Source: Neostapfia colusana (Eukaryota > Streptophyta > Magnoliopsida > Poales > Poaceae). Taken from it: a DNA stretch of 64,000 nt. The notes under the pieces were generated by a model. That model was not told the origin of the DNA. It did no database searches and saw only the letters and a list, made by a program, of their open reading frames with translations. The stretch spans positions 19,955,084-20,019,083 of the forward strand of contig JASWHV010000016.1 in NCBI GenBank assembly GCA_030760725.1, written 5' to 3'. Shown in pieces: positions 9,272-19,237 of this stretch (its first letter is position 1; each line of letters opens with the position of its first letter). The position numbers and the translations under genes were made by a program.

Positions 9272-10382
9272 TGTCGGTACCCGCGATATGGGGTACCCCC
9301 GCGCACAGGGGAAAATGCCTAAGGATCTCGCCCTTCTCCGCAGGGAGAGCTCCGAAGGCGCCACGCGTCCGGCGGGGCCAGACCTCCCTCTCCTCAGAGG
9401 AGAGCTCCGGGCTCGCCACGTGGCCTGCAGAAGCCGGACCTCCCCCTCCGCGGGAGAGAGGTCCGAAGGTGCCACGTATCCAGCGGAGCCGGACCTCCCT
9501 TTCCTCAGAGAGGAGCTCCGGGCTCGCCACGTGGCCGACAGAAGCCGGACCTCCCCCTCCGAGGGGAGAGGTCCGAAGGCTCCACGTGTCCTGCAGGGCC
9601 GGACCCCCCCTCTCCTCTGAGGAGGGCTCCGGGCCCGCCATGTGTCCAGCAGAACGGCGCTGCCTGCCCCCGAGCGATAGGCAGCGGGTGTAAATACGCC
9701 CCATACCTTGCCCGTAAAAGGTATTCAAGGCCCGCGCCTTCCCAAGACGCGGAGACGCGGAGCACGCCTCTGTCAGGTGCCGTTGCGCCCAGTCGCTCAC
9801 AGACTGGCGCGCAGTGTCAGAGCCTGCCAACAAATAAACACAGCGACAAGACATCCCATGCCGCTCCCGCTGTCATCAACCACTACGACTAGCACACGGC
9901 ATGGGCAGAGCTGCAAGACGAAGACTCAGAAGCCTTCGCCAGAGACAACTACCGGCATAACTGCAGATATGGTAGATAACAGTCAATCTCCCCAGGACCA
10001 CCTGTCGGGTCCCGGGCCCCCCTTGTAAGCCACCCGAGTCTTGGACTATAAAAGGCTCGGGTAGGCGACGTTAGCAAAGGTTCGCACTCTAGCCATTCGC
10101 ACCCTGGGTTCGCACTCCAGCAACTCATACGCTAGACATCATTCATCCCCAAGCTCAGGAATCCGGTTCTGAGCAGCAAGCAATACAGCGAGCACCTCAG
10201 CTCACCGTGGACGTAGGGTTTTACGCTCCGGCGGCCCGAACCACGTAAAACCCGCCGTGTCAAGCTCTTACTAACTCGTCCATATGCTCAAGCTCTCCGC
10301 AAGTTACTAGCCCCTCCGAAAAAGAACCTCCGGGGGCTGCCCAGTGCAGGTCCGGGGGAATTGTCGACCGAACACTTCGACA
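9272..10382 (+). repeat. 3' LTR of element D
   Basis: A 1111-bp LTR from TGTCGGTACCCGCG to CACTTCGACA. ACGTG-bearing repeats lie at about 9355-9600 and the TATA box at 10047-10053. It is nearly identical in layout to the A LTR at 8008-9118. Confidence 0.92.
10047..10053 (+). promoter_or_regulatory. TATA box of the D 3' LTR
   Basis: TATAAAA in GGACTATAAAAGGCTCGGG. A transcript from here would read out of D into the RNase H fragment of C. Confidence 0.65.
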
Positions 10383-10657
10383 GTCGCTAAATGGGCAGCG
10401 GAATTGGCAGAGTTTGAGCTGGACTTCCTTCCTCGCCATGCAGTCAAGAGCCAAGCACTGGCTGACTTCATGGCCAAGTGGACGCCAACGAAGGCTAACC
10501 CAGGGGGCCACGAAGATGGTGAACCAAAGCCCCGAGTTCCGGTCTTCACCGGGCCTCACTGGACGCTCTTCTTCGACGGCTCCTCGCGAAAGCAGGGGGG
10601 CGGTGCTGGCGTACTGCTTCTCATGCCATCAGGGGAGCAGTTTGGGTACATGGTGCG
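10383..10657 (+). pseudogene. Element C pol, first piece: RNase H linker and start of archaeal-type RNase H
   Basis: The plus frame reads Val-Ala-Lys-Trp-Ala-Ala-Glu-Leu, then Lys-Ser-Gln-Ala-Leu-Ala-Asp-Phe, then Trp-Thr-Leu-Phe-Phe-Asp-Gly-Ser-Ser. The first part is the end of the RT-associated RNase H plus connection, and the last motif is the first catalytic Asp strand of the additional archaeal-type RNase H typical of Tat-lineage pol. It is cut on the left by D and on the right by B, after the codons for Met-Val-Arg. The frame continues at 17509 after element B. Confidence 0.85.
10653..10657. repeat. Left target site duplication of element B (GTGCG)
   Basis: GTGCG precedes TGTCGGTACC of the B 5' LTR and recurs at 17504-17508. 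The uninterrupted version of the target occurs inside B itself at 14069-14080, which confirms the empty site. Confidence 0.95.
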
Positions 10658-10739
10658 TGTCGGTACCTGCGATATGGGGTACCCCCGCGTAGAGGGGAAA
10701 ATGCATAAGGATCTCGCCCTTCTCCGCAGGGAAAATTCC

Positions 10740-11145
10740 GAAGGTGCCACGTGTCCAGTGGGGCCGGACCTCCCTCTCCTCAGATGAGGACTCCGGGCTC
10801 GCCACGTGGCCTACAGCAGCCAGACCTCCCTCCTCCGAGGGGAGAGCTCTCAAGGTGCCACGTGTCCCGCGGGGCCGGACCTCCCTCTCCTCAGAGGAGA
10901 GCTCCGGGCCCGCCACGTGGCCGATAGAAGCCGGACCTTTCCCTCCGCGGGGAGAGGTCGGAAGGCTCTACGTGTCCCGCGGGGCCGGACCTCCCTCTCC
11001 TCAGAGGAGAGCTCCGGGCCCGCCACGTGGCCGGCAGAAGCCGTACGTTCCCCTCCGCGGGGAGAGGTCCGAAGGCTCCACGTGTCCTGCGGGGCCGGAC
11101 CTCCCTCTCCACTGGGGAGGGCTCCGGGCCCGCCACATGTCCAGC
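10740..11145 (+). repeat. ~110-bp tandem repeats with paired ACGTG motifs in B 5' LTR
   Basis: About 3.5 units of 110-111 bp. Each unit has an ACGTGTCC(C/T)GCGGGGCCGG segment and a GCCACGTGGCC segment spaced about 55 bp apart. ACGTG is the core of plant G-box and ABRE elements bound by bZIP and bHLH factors. The block lies upstream of the TATA box, in the U3 position. Confidence 0.8.
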
Positions 11146-11542
11146 AGAACAGCGCTGCCTGCCCCCGAGCGGTAGGCAGCGGGCGTAAAGACGCCCCATA
11201 CCTTGCCCGTACAAGGTATTCAAGGCCCGCGCCTTCTCAAGACGCGGAGACGCGGAGCACGCCTTTGTCAGGTGTCGTTGCACCCAGTCGCATCACAGAC
11301 TGGCACGTGGTGTCAGAGCCTGCCAGCCAATAAACGCAGCGACCAGACATCCCATGCTGCCCCCGCCGTCATCAACCACTATGACTAGCATGCGGCATGG
11401 GCAGGGCTGCAAGACGAAGACTCAGAAGCCTTCGCCAGAGACAACTACCGGCATAACTGCAGATACGGTGGATAATAGACAATCTCCCCGGGACCACCTG
11501 TCGTGTCCCGGGCCCCCCTTGTAAGCCGCCCGAGTCTTGGAC

Positions 11543-11549
11543 TATAAAA
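11543..11549 (+). promoter_or_regulatory. TATA box of the B 5' LTR
   Basis: TATAAAA in the family-typical GGACTATAAAAGGCTCGGG context; it would drive transcription into the B internal region. Confidence 0.7.
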
Positions 11550-11911
11550 GGCTCGGGTAGGCAACGTTAGCAAGGGTTCGAACCCTGTTGGTTCGCACTC
11601 TAGCCATTCGCACCCTGGGTTCGCACTTTGCAACTCATACGCTAGCCATACGCTCTCAAGCTGTAACTCACTCCCCAAGCTCAGGCCTCCGGCCCCGAGC
11701 AGCAAGAAATACAGCGAGCTCCATAGCTCGCCGTGGACGTAGGGTTTTACGCTCCGGCAGCCTGAACCACGTAAAACTCACTGATTCAAGCTCTTACTAA
11801 CTCGTCCATCTGCGCAAGCTCTCCGCTAGAAACTAGCCCCACCGAAAAAAGAACCTCCGCAGGCTGCCCAGTGCAGGCCCGGGGGAAGTGTCGACTGAAC
11901 ACTTCGACATT

Positions 11912-11931
11912 TGGCGCGCCAGGTAGGGGGC
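11912..11931 (+). promoter_or_regulatory. Primer binding site of element B
   Basis: TGGCGCGCCAGGTAGGGGGC begins two bases after the LTR end and is identical to the PBS of A. Confidence 0.87.
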
Positions 11932-11966
11932 CTTTCTCATAGCGCGACGAGTTTCCGCCGACAAAG

Positions 11967-13830
11967 ATGACCAAGCTTCAACAGCGGCAAACTCTCCCCC
12001 CCCCCTGCGTCCACGGCAAACCGTGACCAGGGGAGAATACATGATGACACACTCAGGACGGAGTGTGTCAGGGCAAGCTGGGAGCCAGCAACCGGCTCTG
12101 GCAGCGCCGACCCCGGCAATGCAGGCTCCAACCAGCGTCAGGCCTTCAGTAGCGTCGGGCGTACCCGGTGGGGGTGCGCTAGCAGCAGCAAGGGCGCTAC
12201 TGCACAATCCGCCTGCTGGGGACGCGCCTCAGGCAGCGACCCAGCAGTGGATTCGCGAGGTAGACCGTCTTGTCGTCGCCGCCGCAAACCATTGACTTCG
12301 GCGGGGACGACGCTCCGGCCAACCGGCTGTCGCTGACGCGCACGCCAACGGTTGACGGGCAGACGGCGGGTTCCAGCTCCACCAAACTTCTGTCGACGGA
12401 TCTGAGGACAGAGCTGGAACGGTGCCACTTGGGCCAAGATGCCCGAGTGTTCCTCGAGCGACATCGAGAAAGGCGTCGCACTCAAGAGGCTGGCGACAAC
12501 ATGACGTTGGCCTTGACCCATCCTGGAGGGCAGACCTTCGCTACGCGAGCTCTGCCCAAGGCGTACGCCGCACAGCATAAGCCACAACCATGTGCTCTGC
12601 AAGCGGCGTCCCCTGCCTATGGCGCAACCTTGCCCATACCGGGGTACACTGTGCCAGGCGCAACCAAGCGTTTGCAGCACCAGTACCTGCAGTGGGAGCC
12701 AGCAACCGGCTCTGGCAGCGCCGACCCCGGCAATGCAGGCTCCAACCAGCGTCAGGTCTTCAGTAGCGCTGGGCGTACCCGGTGGGGGTGCCCTAGCCGC
12801 AACAAGAGCGCTACTGCACAATCCGCCTGCTGGGGACGCGCCTCAGGCAGCGACCCAGCAGTGGATTCACGAGATAGACCGTCTTGTCATCGCCGCCGCA
12901 AACCCTTGACTTCGGCGGGGACGACGCTCCGACCAACCGGCTGTGTCGCTGACGCGCACGCCAACGGTTGATGGACAGACGGCGGATTCCAGCTCCACCA
13001 GGCTTCCATCAATGGACCTGAGGACTGAGCTGGAACGATGCCACCTGGGCCAAGACGCCCGAATGTTCCTCGAGCGGTGACAAGAAAGGCGTCGCAGCCA
13101 AGAGGCCGGCGTCGGCTTGACGACTGCCTCAACCCTGCCTGAGGCGCAGACTTTCGCCACGCGAACTCTGCCCCAGACATACGCCACGCAGCATATGCCA
13201 CAGCCATATGTCCTGCAAACGGCGCCCCCGGTCTATGGCGCAGCCTTGCCCATACCGGGGTACACTGTGACAGCGGCGAACCAAGCGTTCGCGGCACCAA
13301 CACCTGCCCGAGAAGTACGACGGCAGCGTCAACCCGCCGGGGTTCCTCCAGATATACTCCACCGCCGTACTTGCCGCAGGAGGGGATGAGGCCGTCATGG
13401 CCAAGCTACTTCCTCGTCACCTTGACTGGCCCAGCCCGGTCTTGGCTAATGAACCTCCCTCAGGGTTCCATAACTTCCTGGGGAGAGCTCTGCCGGCAGT
13501 TCATCGCCAACTTCGGCAGCTCCTACACCCGTCCCGGCACGGAGCTTGACCTCCAAGCCATCAAGCAACAACCTGGGGAGTCGCTGCGCTCCTTCATCCA
13601 GCGGTTCTCCCAGGTACGCAACACCTTTCCGCATATTCAAAGTGCTTCTGTGGTGGCGGCACTTCGACAGTGTCCAGGACAAGAAGATGCTTGGGAGGCT
13701 TGCAACCAGAGAGGTCTGCGATGCCTCCGAGCCCTTCAGCCTGGCGGACAAGTGCGCCAGAGCAGCCGGAGAGCAGAGCTGGCACTCACTGCCAGCTTCC
13801 GAAGCCGGAAGACAGCCCGAAGACGGCGGA
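11967..13830 (+). pseudogene. Broken gag of element B
   Basis: Homologous to the A gag. The start codon equivalent is at 11967, but the frame is lost in a C-run near 12000. An in-frame TGA at 12293-12295 replaces a CGA of A, and a 2-base loss follows near 12328. The segment from 12081 is repeated from 12695 (period 614 bp), giving two copies of the N-terminal region. The Gag core is recognisable at about 13300-13790 (Pro-Glu-Lys-Tyr-Asp-Gly, Leu-Thr-Gly-Pro-Ala-Arg-Ser-Trp-Leu) with further frameshifts. The duplication junction differs from that in A. Confidence 0.8.
12081..13290 (+). repeat. 614-bp tandem duplication in gag of element B
   Basis: Copy 1 starts at 12081 and copy 2 at 12695, both with GGAGCCAGCAACCGGCTCTG. 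The junction falls after a Gln/Pro-rich linker (near 12690), unlike the junction in A, so the duplication probably arose independently. Confidence 0.75.
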
Positions 13831-14445
13831 GTTCAAGCTGAGCTCCCGACCACGTCAGACAGCCAAGAGCCAAGCACTGGCTGACTTCGTGGCTGAGTGT
13901 ACGCCAACGAAGGCTGACCCAGGGGGCCGCGAAGACGGTGAACCAAAGTACCGAGCTCTGTTCTTCACCGGGCCTCACTGGACGCTCTTCTTCGACGGCT
14001 CCTCGCGAAAGCAGGGGGCCGGTGCCGGCGTACTGCTTCTCATGCCATCGGGGGAGCAGTCTGGGTACATGGTGCGTCTCAATTCCAAGGCAACCAACAA
14101 CTTGGCAGAGTATGAAGCACTCATCTTTGGCCTAAAAGACAGTCCTGTCTCTGGGCGCTCGCCAGTTGTTGGCGCAGGGCGACTCCCAGCTAGTTATCAA
14201 GAAAGTTAAGGGTGAATGCCCCTGCAATGACCCACAGCTAGCTGCTTATCTGCTTCACGTGCGGATGTTGGAGAAAGAATTCCTCGCCTTGGACCTGCGC
14301 CATGTACCGCGCGCTTGCACGGCCGCAGCTGACGACCTCTCAACAAAAGCCTCCATCGGAGCCCCTGCGCATGAAGGAGTCTTCGAGAGGACGTTGCTGC
14401 GGTCCACAGCCCGGCCCGCCGAGCCGGGCGAAGGGGGCTGAACCA
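13831..14445 (+). pseudogene. Archaeal-type RNase H fragment of element B
   Basis: Gag sequence is joined directly to the Lys-Ser-Gln-Ala-Leu-Ala-Asp-Phe linker and the full archaeal-type RNase H: Phe-Phe-Asp-Gly-Ser-Ser at about 13993, Asn-Asn-Leu-Ala-Glu-Tyr-Glu-Ala near 14096, Gly-Asp-Ser-Gln-Leu-Val near 14180. An extra A in the run near 14134 shifts the frame between the second and third catalytic motifs. In Tat elements this domain is a second RNase H in addition to that fused to RT. Here it cannot be made intact. Confidence 0.8.
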
Positions 14446-14479
14446 GTGCCTCGAAGCTAGGCAGTCCCGGCGGCCCTGG

Positions 14480-15110
14480 ATGCCGCCAAAGGATCGTAAG
14501 AGTCACTGGGGACTCCGTGCAACCCAGCGCTCAAGATCCAGAAGTTCAAGTAGTCCCGATGCATGGACCACGGAGGTCCGGGACTCCTTGAAGGACATCC
14601 TTCCTGATGAACGTGCATCCGCTGAACGGGTGGTGCGGATGGCTAAGTGCTACGCGCTGGTATCTTTACTGGCGTGGCGCCACGACATCCTATTGCGGTG
14701 CATAACCCAGGAGGAAGGCTGCGATTAGCTTGCAGTAGTCCAAGGAGGCGAGTGCTGGGAACGCTCATCGTCCCGCACGTTGGTCGGTTAAGCCACCCGG
14801 CATGGCTCCTACTGACCGAGAGCCACCTGGACGCCGTCAAACCGGTTAGGGATGCAATGCGTGCCAGGTCCACGCCAAGCAGACCCACACAACCGGTGCA
14901 GACGCGCACCCAGAGCCGTCGGGGGATACCGGCTCCTCCATGTCGAGGGCCAGCCGGACTTCCCAGGGCCGGGTCACGGGAACTACCGTTCCACATGGTA
15001 TGTGGGGCCGAAGCCATGCTTCCCCCTGATATAGCCATGGGGGTCCCCCCGTGTCCGGTGTACGACGAAGCCACGCATGACCTGCTCTGCGTGAAGACAG
15101 GCGCTCCGAC
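14480..15110 (+). pseudogene. Integrase relics of element B
   Basis: 14560-14730 matches the region before the integrase zinc finger in C (Asp-Ala-Trp...Arg-Cys-Ile-Thr-Gln). 14745-14910 is a degenerate zinc-finger region, and 14970-15100 matches the part after the catalytic core (Phe-Xaa-Met-Val...Gly-Ala-Glu-Ala). The DDE core is deleted. Confidence 0.65.
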
Positions 15111-15595
15111 GCTACCCAGTAAGTTCACCATGCTTACTTAGGTGTTTATTTAAATTACGCATTAATTTATATGAACACCTCCCCACACTCTAGACAGTGT
15201 GCGTCCATTGTACACTCGGCTCCTCTTTCCGGCTCTCATGCATAGTCGATATTTGCCGTCCTGCCGAAGGCGGTAGTGCTTGGGGTACTTGCCAGAGGCC
15301 CGGTGGCCTTTTGGATCTCCCCCTATAAGGGTACTGCACCGCCAGTTGGTTTCATCCGAGAAAAGACCTACGCTACAACGGGGGGTCAGGAGCCTTGCTT
15401 TGCCCGGTTTTGCACCCAAAGCATGCGCACTCTGCCTCCCGGCACTACGGTCTGAGTACCAGGGGGCCGGGCGGTTACACCCTGACTGGGGCTGGGGCCA
15501 GACCTCCGGGACCAAGTGCACTGGATTACCCAAGCCCCGTATTCCGGCCTGGGACAGTAAGCCAAATGAGACTAAGGGATAGGAAAGGGGGGACC
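15111..15595. other. 3' noncoding region of element B
   Basis: No coding frame supported. The AT-rich start (15140-15185) matches the noncoding region after integrase in C near 19480-19520. Confidence 0.6.
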
Positions 15596-15599
15596 ACTG

Positions 15600-16140
15600 A
15601 GCAGTTCCGGACCTCCGCCCCCACAGCTGGGCCGAGCTCCAAGGCCAGCCCTCGCCCTCATTTCAGAGGTGAGCGCTAATGCCGGACCTCACGCCCTTCG
15701 CTGGCCTGAGCTCCGATGACTTCCGGACTCCGCCTCCACAGCCAGGCTGAGCTCCGAGGCCAGCCCTCGCCCTCCTTTCAAAGGCGAGCGCTGATGCCGG
15801 ACCTCACGCCCTTCGCTGGCCTGATCTCCGATGACTTCCGGACTCCGCCTCCACAGACAGGCCGAGCTCCGAGGCCAGCCTTCGCCCTCCTTTCAGAGGC
15901 GAGCGCTGATGCCGGACCTCACGCCCTTCGCTGGCCTGAGCTCCGATGACTTCCGACCTCCGCCACCACAGCTGGGCCGAGCTCCGATGCCAGCCCTTGC
16001 CCTCCTTTCAGAGGCGAGCCCTGATGCCGGACCTCACGCCCTTCGTGGACCTGAGCTCCGATGACTTCTGGACCTCCGCCCCCACAGCCGGGCCAAGCTC
16101 CGATGCCAGGCTTCACCCTCTCCTAAGAGGCTGAACTCCG
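15600..16140 (+). repeat. 115-bp tandem repeat array in B internal region
   Basis: The phrase GATGACTTCYG recurs at 15717, 15832, 15947 and 16062, an exact 115-bp period; partial units extend to both sides (about five in total). As 115 is not a multiple of three, translated repeats rotate frames, so this is not a repeat protein. It lies just before the PPT. Confidence 0.88.
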
Positions 16141-16237
16141 AAGCCGTAAAGACCCTGCTAGCACAGGGAGTACTCAAGACAAGAAAGTGCGCGGGTTGGA
16201 GAAGGCCTCACCTCGGGCTTGTTACCTCCACCGAGGA

Positions 16238-16252
16238 GAGCCCGGGGGCCAC
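16238..16252 (+). promoter_or_regulatory. Polypurine tract region of element B
   Basis: GAGCCCGGGGGCCAC directly precedes the 3' LTR, as in A and D. Confidence 0.7.
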
Positions 16253-17503
16253 TGTCGGTACCCGCGATATGGGGTACCCCCGCGTACAGGGGAAATGCAT
16301 AAGGATCTTGCCCTTCTCCGCAGAGAAAACTCCGAAGGTGCCACGTGTCCAGTGGGGCCGGACCTCCCTCTCCTCAAAGGAGGACTCCGGGCTCGCCACG
16401 TGGCCTACAGCAGCCAGACCTCCCCCCTCCGAGGGGAGAGCTCTGAAGGTGCCACGTGTCCCGCGGGGCCGGACCTCCCTCTCCTCAGAGGAGAGCTCCG
16501 GGCCCGCCACGTGGCCGGCAGAAGCCGGACCTTCCCCTCCGTGGGGAGAGGTCCGAAGGCTCTACGTGTCCCGCGGGGCCGGACCTCCCTCTCCTCATAG
16601 GAGAGCTCCGGGCCCGCCACATGGCCGGAAGAAGCCGGACGTTCCCCTCCGCGGGGAGAGGTCCAAAGGCTCCACGTGTCCTGCAGGGCCGGACCTCCCT
16701 CTTCACTGGGGAGGGCTCCGGGCCCGCCACATGTCCAGCAGAACAGCGCTGCCTGCCCCCGAGCGGTAGGCAGCGGGCGTAAAGACGCCCCATACCTTGC
16801 CCGTACAAGGTATTCAAGGCCCGCGCCTTCCCAAGACACGGAGACGCGGAGCACGCCTTTGTCAGGTGTCGTTGCACCCAGTCGCATCACAGACTGGCGC
16901 GTGGTGTCAGAGCCTGCCAGCCAATAAACGCAGCGACAAGACATCCCATGCTGCCCCCGCCGTCATCAACCACTACGACTAGCATGCGGCATGGGCAGGG
17001 CTGCAAGACGAAGACTCAGAAGCCTTCGCCAGAGACAACTACCGGCATAACTGCAGATACGGTGGATAATAGACAATCTCCCCGGGACCACCTGTCGGGT
17101 CCCGGGCCCCCCTTGTAAGCCACCTGAGTCTTGGACTATAAAAGGCTCGGGTAGGCAACGTTAGCAAGGGTTCGAACCCTGTTGGTTCGCACTCTAGCCA
17201 TTCGCACCCTGGGTTCGCACTTTGCAACTCATACGCTAGCCATACGCTCTCAAGCTGTAACTCACCCCCCAAGCTCAGGCCTCCGGCCCCGAGCAGCAAG
17301 AAATACAGCGAGCTCCATAGCTCGCCGTGGACGTAGGGTTTTATGCTCCGGCGGCCTGAACCACGTAAAACTCGCCGAGTCAAGCTCTTACTAACTCGTC
17401 CATCTGCGCAAGCTCTCCGCTAGAGACTAGCCCCACCGAAAAAAGAACCTCCGCGGGCTGCCCAGTGCAGGCCCGGGGGAAGTGTCGACTGAACACTTCG
17501 ACA
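16253..17503 (+). repeat. 3' LTR of element B
   Basis: 1251 bp, TGTCGGTACCCGCG...CTTCGACA, with the same ~110-bp ACGTG array and a TATA box at 17137-17143. It is followed by the TSD GTGCG. Confidence 0.93.
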
Positions 17504-17508
17504 GTGCG
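17504..17508. repeat. Right target site duplication of element B (GTGCG)
   Basis: Matches 10653-10657. Element C pol continues directly after it. Confidence 0.95.
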
Positions 17509-19237
17509 TCTCGATTTCAAGGCAACTAACAACATGGAAGAGTATGAAGCGCTCATCTTTGGCCTAAAGACAGCCCTGTTTCTGGGCGCTCGCCAGTTGT
17601 TGGCATAGGGCGACTCCCAGCTAGTCATCAAGCAAGTTAAGGGTGAATGCTCCTGCAATGACCCACAGCTAGCTGCTTATCTGCTCCACGTGCAGATGTT
17701 GGAGAAAGACTTCCTTGCCTTGGACCTGCGCCATGTACCGAGCGCTGGCAATGCCGCAGCCGACGACCTCTCCACGAAGTCCTCTACCAGAGCCCCTGTG
17801 CCCGAAAGAGTCTTCGAGAGAACGTTGCTGCGGCCCACAGCCCGGCCTGCCGAGCCGGGCGAAGGGGGCTGGACCAGCACCTCGAAGCTGGCGGTCCCGG
17901 CGGCCTTGCAGCCATGGACGCTGCTAAGGATCGTAAGCATCACTAGGGACTCCGTGCAACCCAGCGCTCAGGATCTAGAAGCTCAAGTCAGACCCGATGC
18001 ATGGATCACGGAGATCCGGGACTACTTGAAAGACAACATCCTCCCTGATCAACGTGTATCCGCTGAACGGATCGTGCGCATGGCTAAAAGGTACCCGCTG
18101 GTAGAAGGGGATCTCTACCGGCGTGGCGCCAACCACGTCCTATTGCGGTGCATAACCCAGGGGGAAGGCTGCGACTTGCTCACTGAGATCCATGGAGGCG
18201 AATGTGAGAGTCACTCTTCCTCACGCACGCTCGTCGGTAAAGCCTTCCGGCATGGCTTCTACTGGCCGACACCACTCCAGGATGCCGTCAAGCTGGTCGA
18301 GAGCTGCAAGGCGTGCCAGTTCCACACCAAGCAGATCCACACACCGGCTCAGGCGGTTCAGATGATCCCGCCCTCGTGGCCGTTCGCCGTATGGGGGTTG
18401 GACATTCTGGGACCATTCCCCAAAGCCATCGGAGGATTCCGGTACCTCTACGTCGCCATCGACAAGTTCACCAAGTGGCCGGAGGCCACACCCGTCGTCA
18501 CCATCAACAAGCAATCCGCAGAAAATTTCATAAAGTCGATCGTCTGCCGGTTCGGGGTCCTGAATAGAACCATCACCGACAACGGGACCCAGTTCACCAG
18601 CGCAGCGTTCCAAGAATACTGCGAAGACCTCGGCATCCAGGTGTGCTATGCCTCCGTTGCTCACCCAAAGAGCAATGGGCAAGTTGAGAGGGCCATCGCC
18701 GAGATTCTTCGGGGCCTCAAGACTCGCACCTATGCCGGCTTGAAGAAACATGGTGCCAAGTCGGTGGACGAGCTTCCGAGCACACTATGGGCTAACCGGA
18801 CATCCCAGAGCCGGGCCACCCGAGAGACACCCTTCTTCATGGTGTACGGGGCCGAGGCTGTGCTTCCCCCAGAGATCACCATGGGGTCCCTCCGTGTCCG
18901 AGCTTACGACAAAGCCGCGCAGGACAACCTCCGGCGTGAAGACATCGACCTCGTCGACGAGGCTCGATTACATGCAGCACTCCACAACGCACGGTACCGA
19001 CAAGCGCTCCGGTGCTACCACCAAAGGTCTGTGCGTGTTTGAGAGCTGCAGGAAGGTGACCTGGTGTTGCGGCGCATACTTTCTCACGAAGGGACCGACA
19101 AACTCTCCCCCAGCTGGGAAGGTCCCTTCCGAGTCACGAAAGTTTGCCGCCCCGGGTGCGTACGCCTTTCCACCGAGGATGGGGATACGCTCCCGAACCC
19201 TTGGAACATAGAACACCTCCGTAAGTTCTACCCCTAG
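17509..19237 (+). pseudogene. Element C RNase H (end) and integrase
   Basis: The plus frame runs from the second half of the archaeal-type RNase H (Asn-Asn...Glu-Tyr-Glu-Ala, Gly-Asp-Ser-Gln-Leu-Val, 17520-17640) through a linker into integrase. The zinc-binding region is at about 18180-18320 (His...His, then Cys-Lys-Ala-Cys). The catalytic core has Asp in Leu-Asp-Ile-Leu-Gly (about 18403), Asp in Thr-Asp-Asn-Gly-Thr (about 18577) and Glu in Asn-Gly-Gln-Val-Glu (about 18680), so all three acidic residues are kept. Two nonsense codons break it: TAG at 17606-17608 (CAG in B) and TGA at 19040-19042, after which the same frame stays open to TAG at about 19235. No chromodomain follows, as expected for a Tat element. 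Confidence 0.88.

Larger units (their letters stand above)
9119..10382 (+). mobile_element. Element D, right piece: end of internal region and 3' LTR
   Basis: 9119-9256 continues the D internal sequence broken at 387. 9257-9271 is the PPT-type motif, and 9272-10382 is the 3' LTR. The next base, 10383, is element C pol sequence, so D was inserted in C. The left end of D lies before the window, so its TSD cannot be checked; the right copy would be GTCGC at 10383-10387. Confidence 0.88.
10658..11909 (+). repeat. 5' LTR of element B
   Basis: TGTCGGTACC...CTTCGACA, 1252 bp. It contains a tandem array with ACGTGTCC motifs at 10749, 10860, 10970 and 11080 (period 110-111 bp), plus GCCACGTGGC in each unit, followed by the TATA box. 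Confidence 0.93.
10658..17503 (+). mobile_element. Element B: deleted, degenerate Tat-lineage LTR retrotransposon
   Basis: A 6.8 kb element with LTRs of 1252 bp (10658-11909) and 1251 bp (16253-17503), PBS 11912-11931, PPT 16238-16252 and TSD GTGCG. Inside are a broken gag, an archaeal-type RNase H fragment joined directly to gag, scraps of integrase and a 115-bp tandem-repeat array. Protease, RT and classical RNase H are gone. LTR differences are a few percent at the start and fewer later. It lies in the archaeal-type RNase H of element C. Confidence 0.93.

Noticed and set aside
9119..10382. 9272-10382 as a solo LTR
   Set aside because: It is preceded by the internal PPT region of D, which continues from 1-387 across element A, so it is a true 3' LTR.
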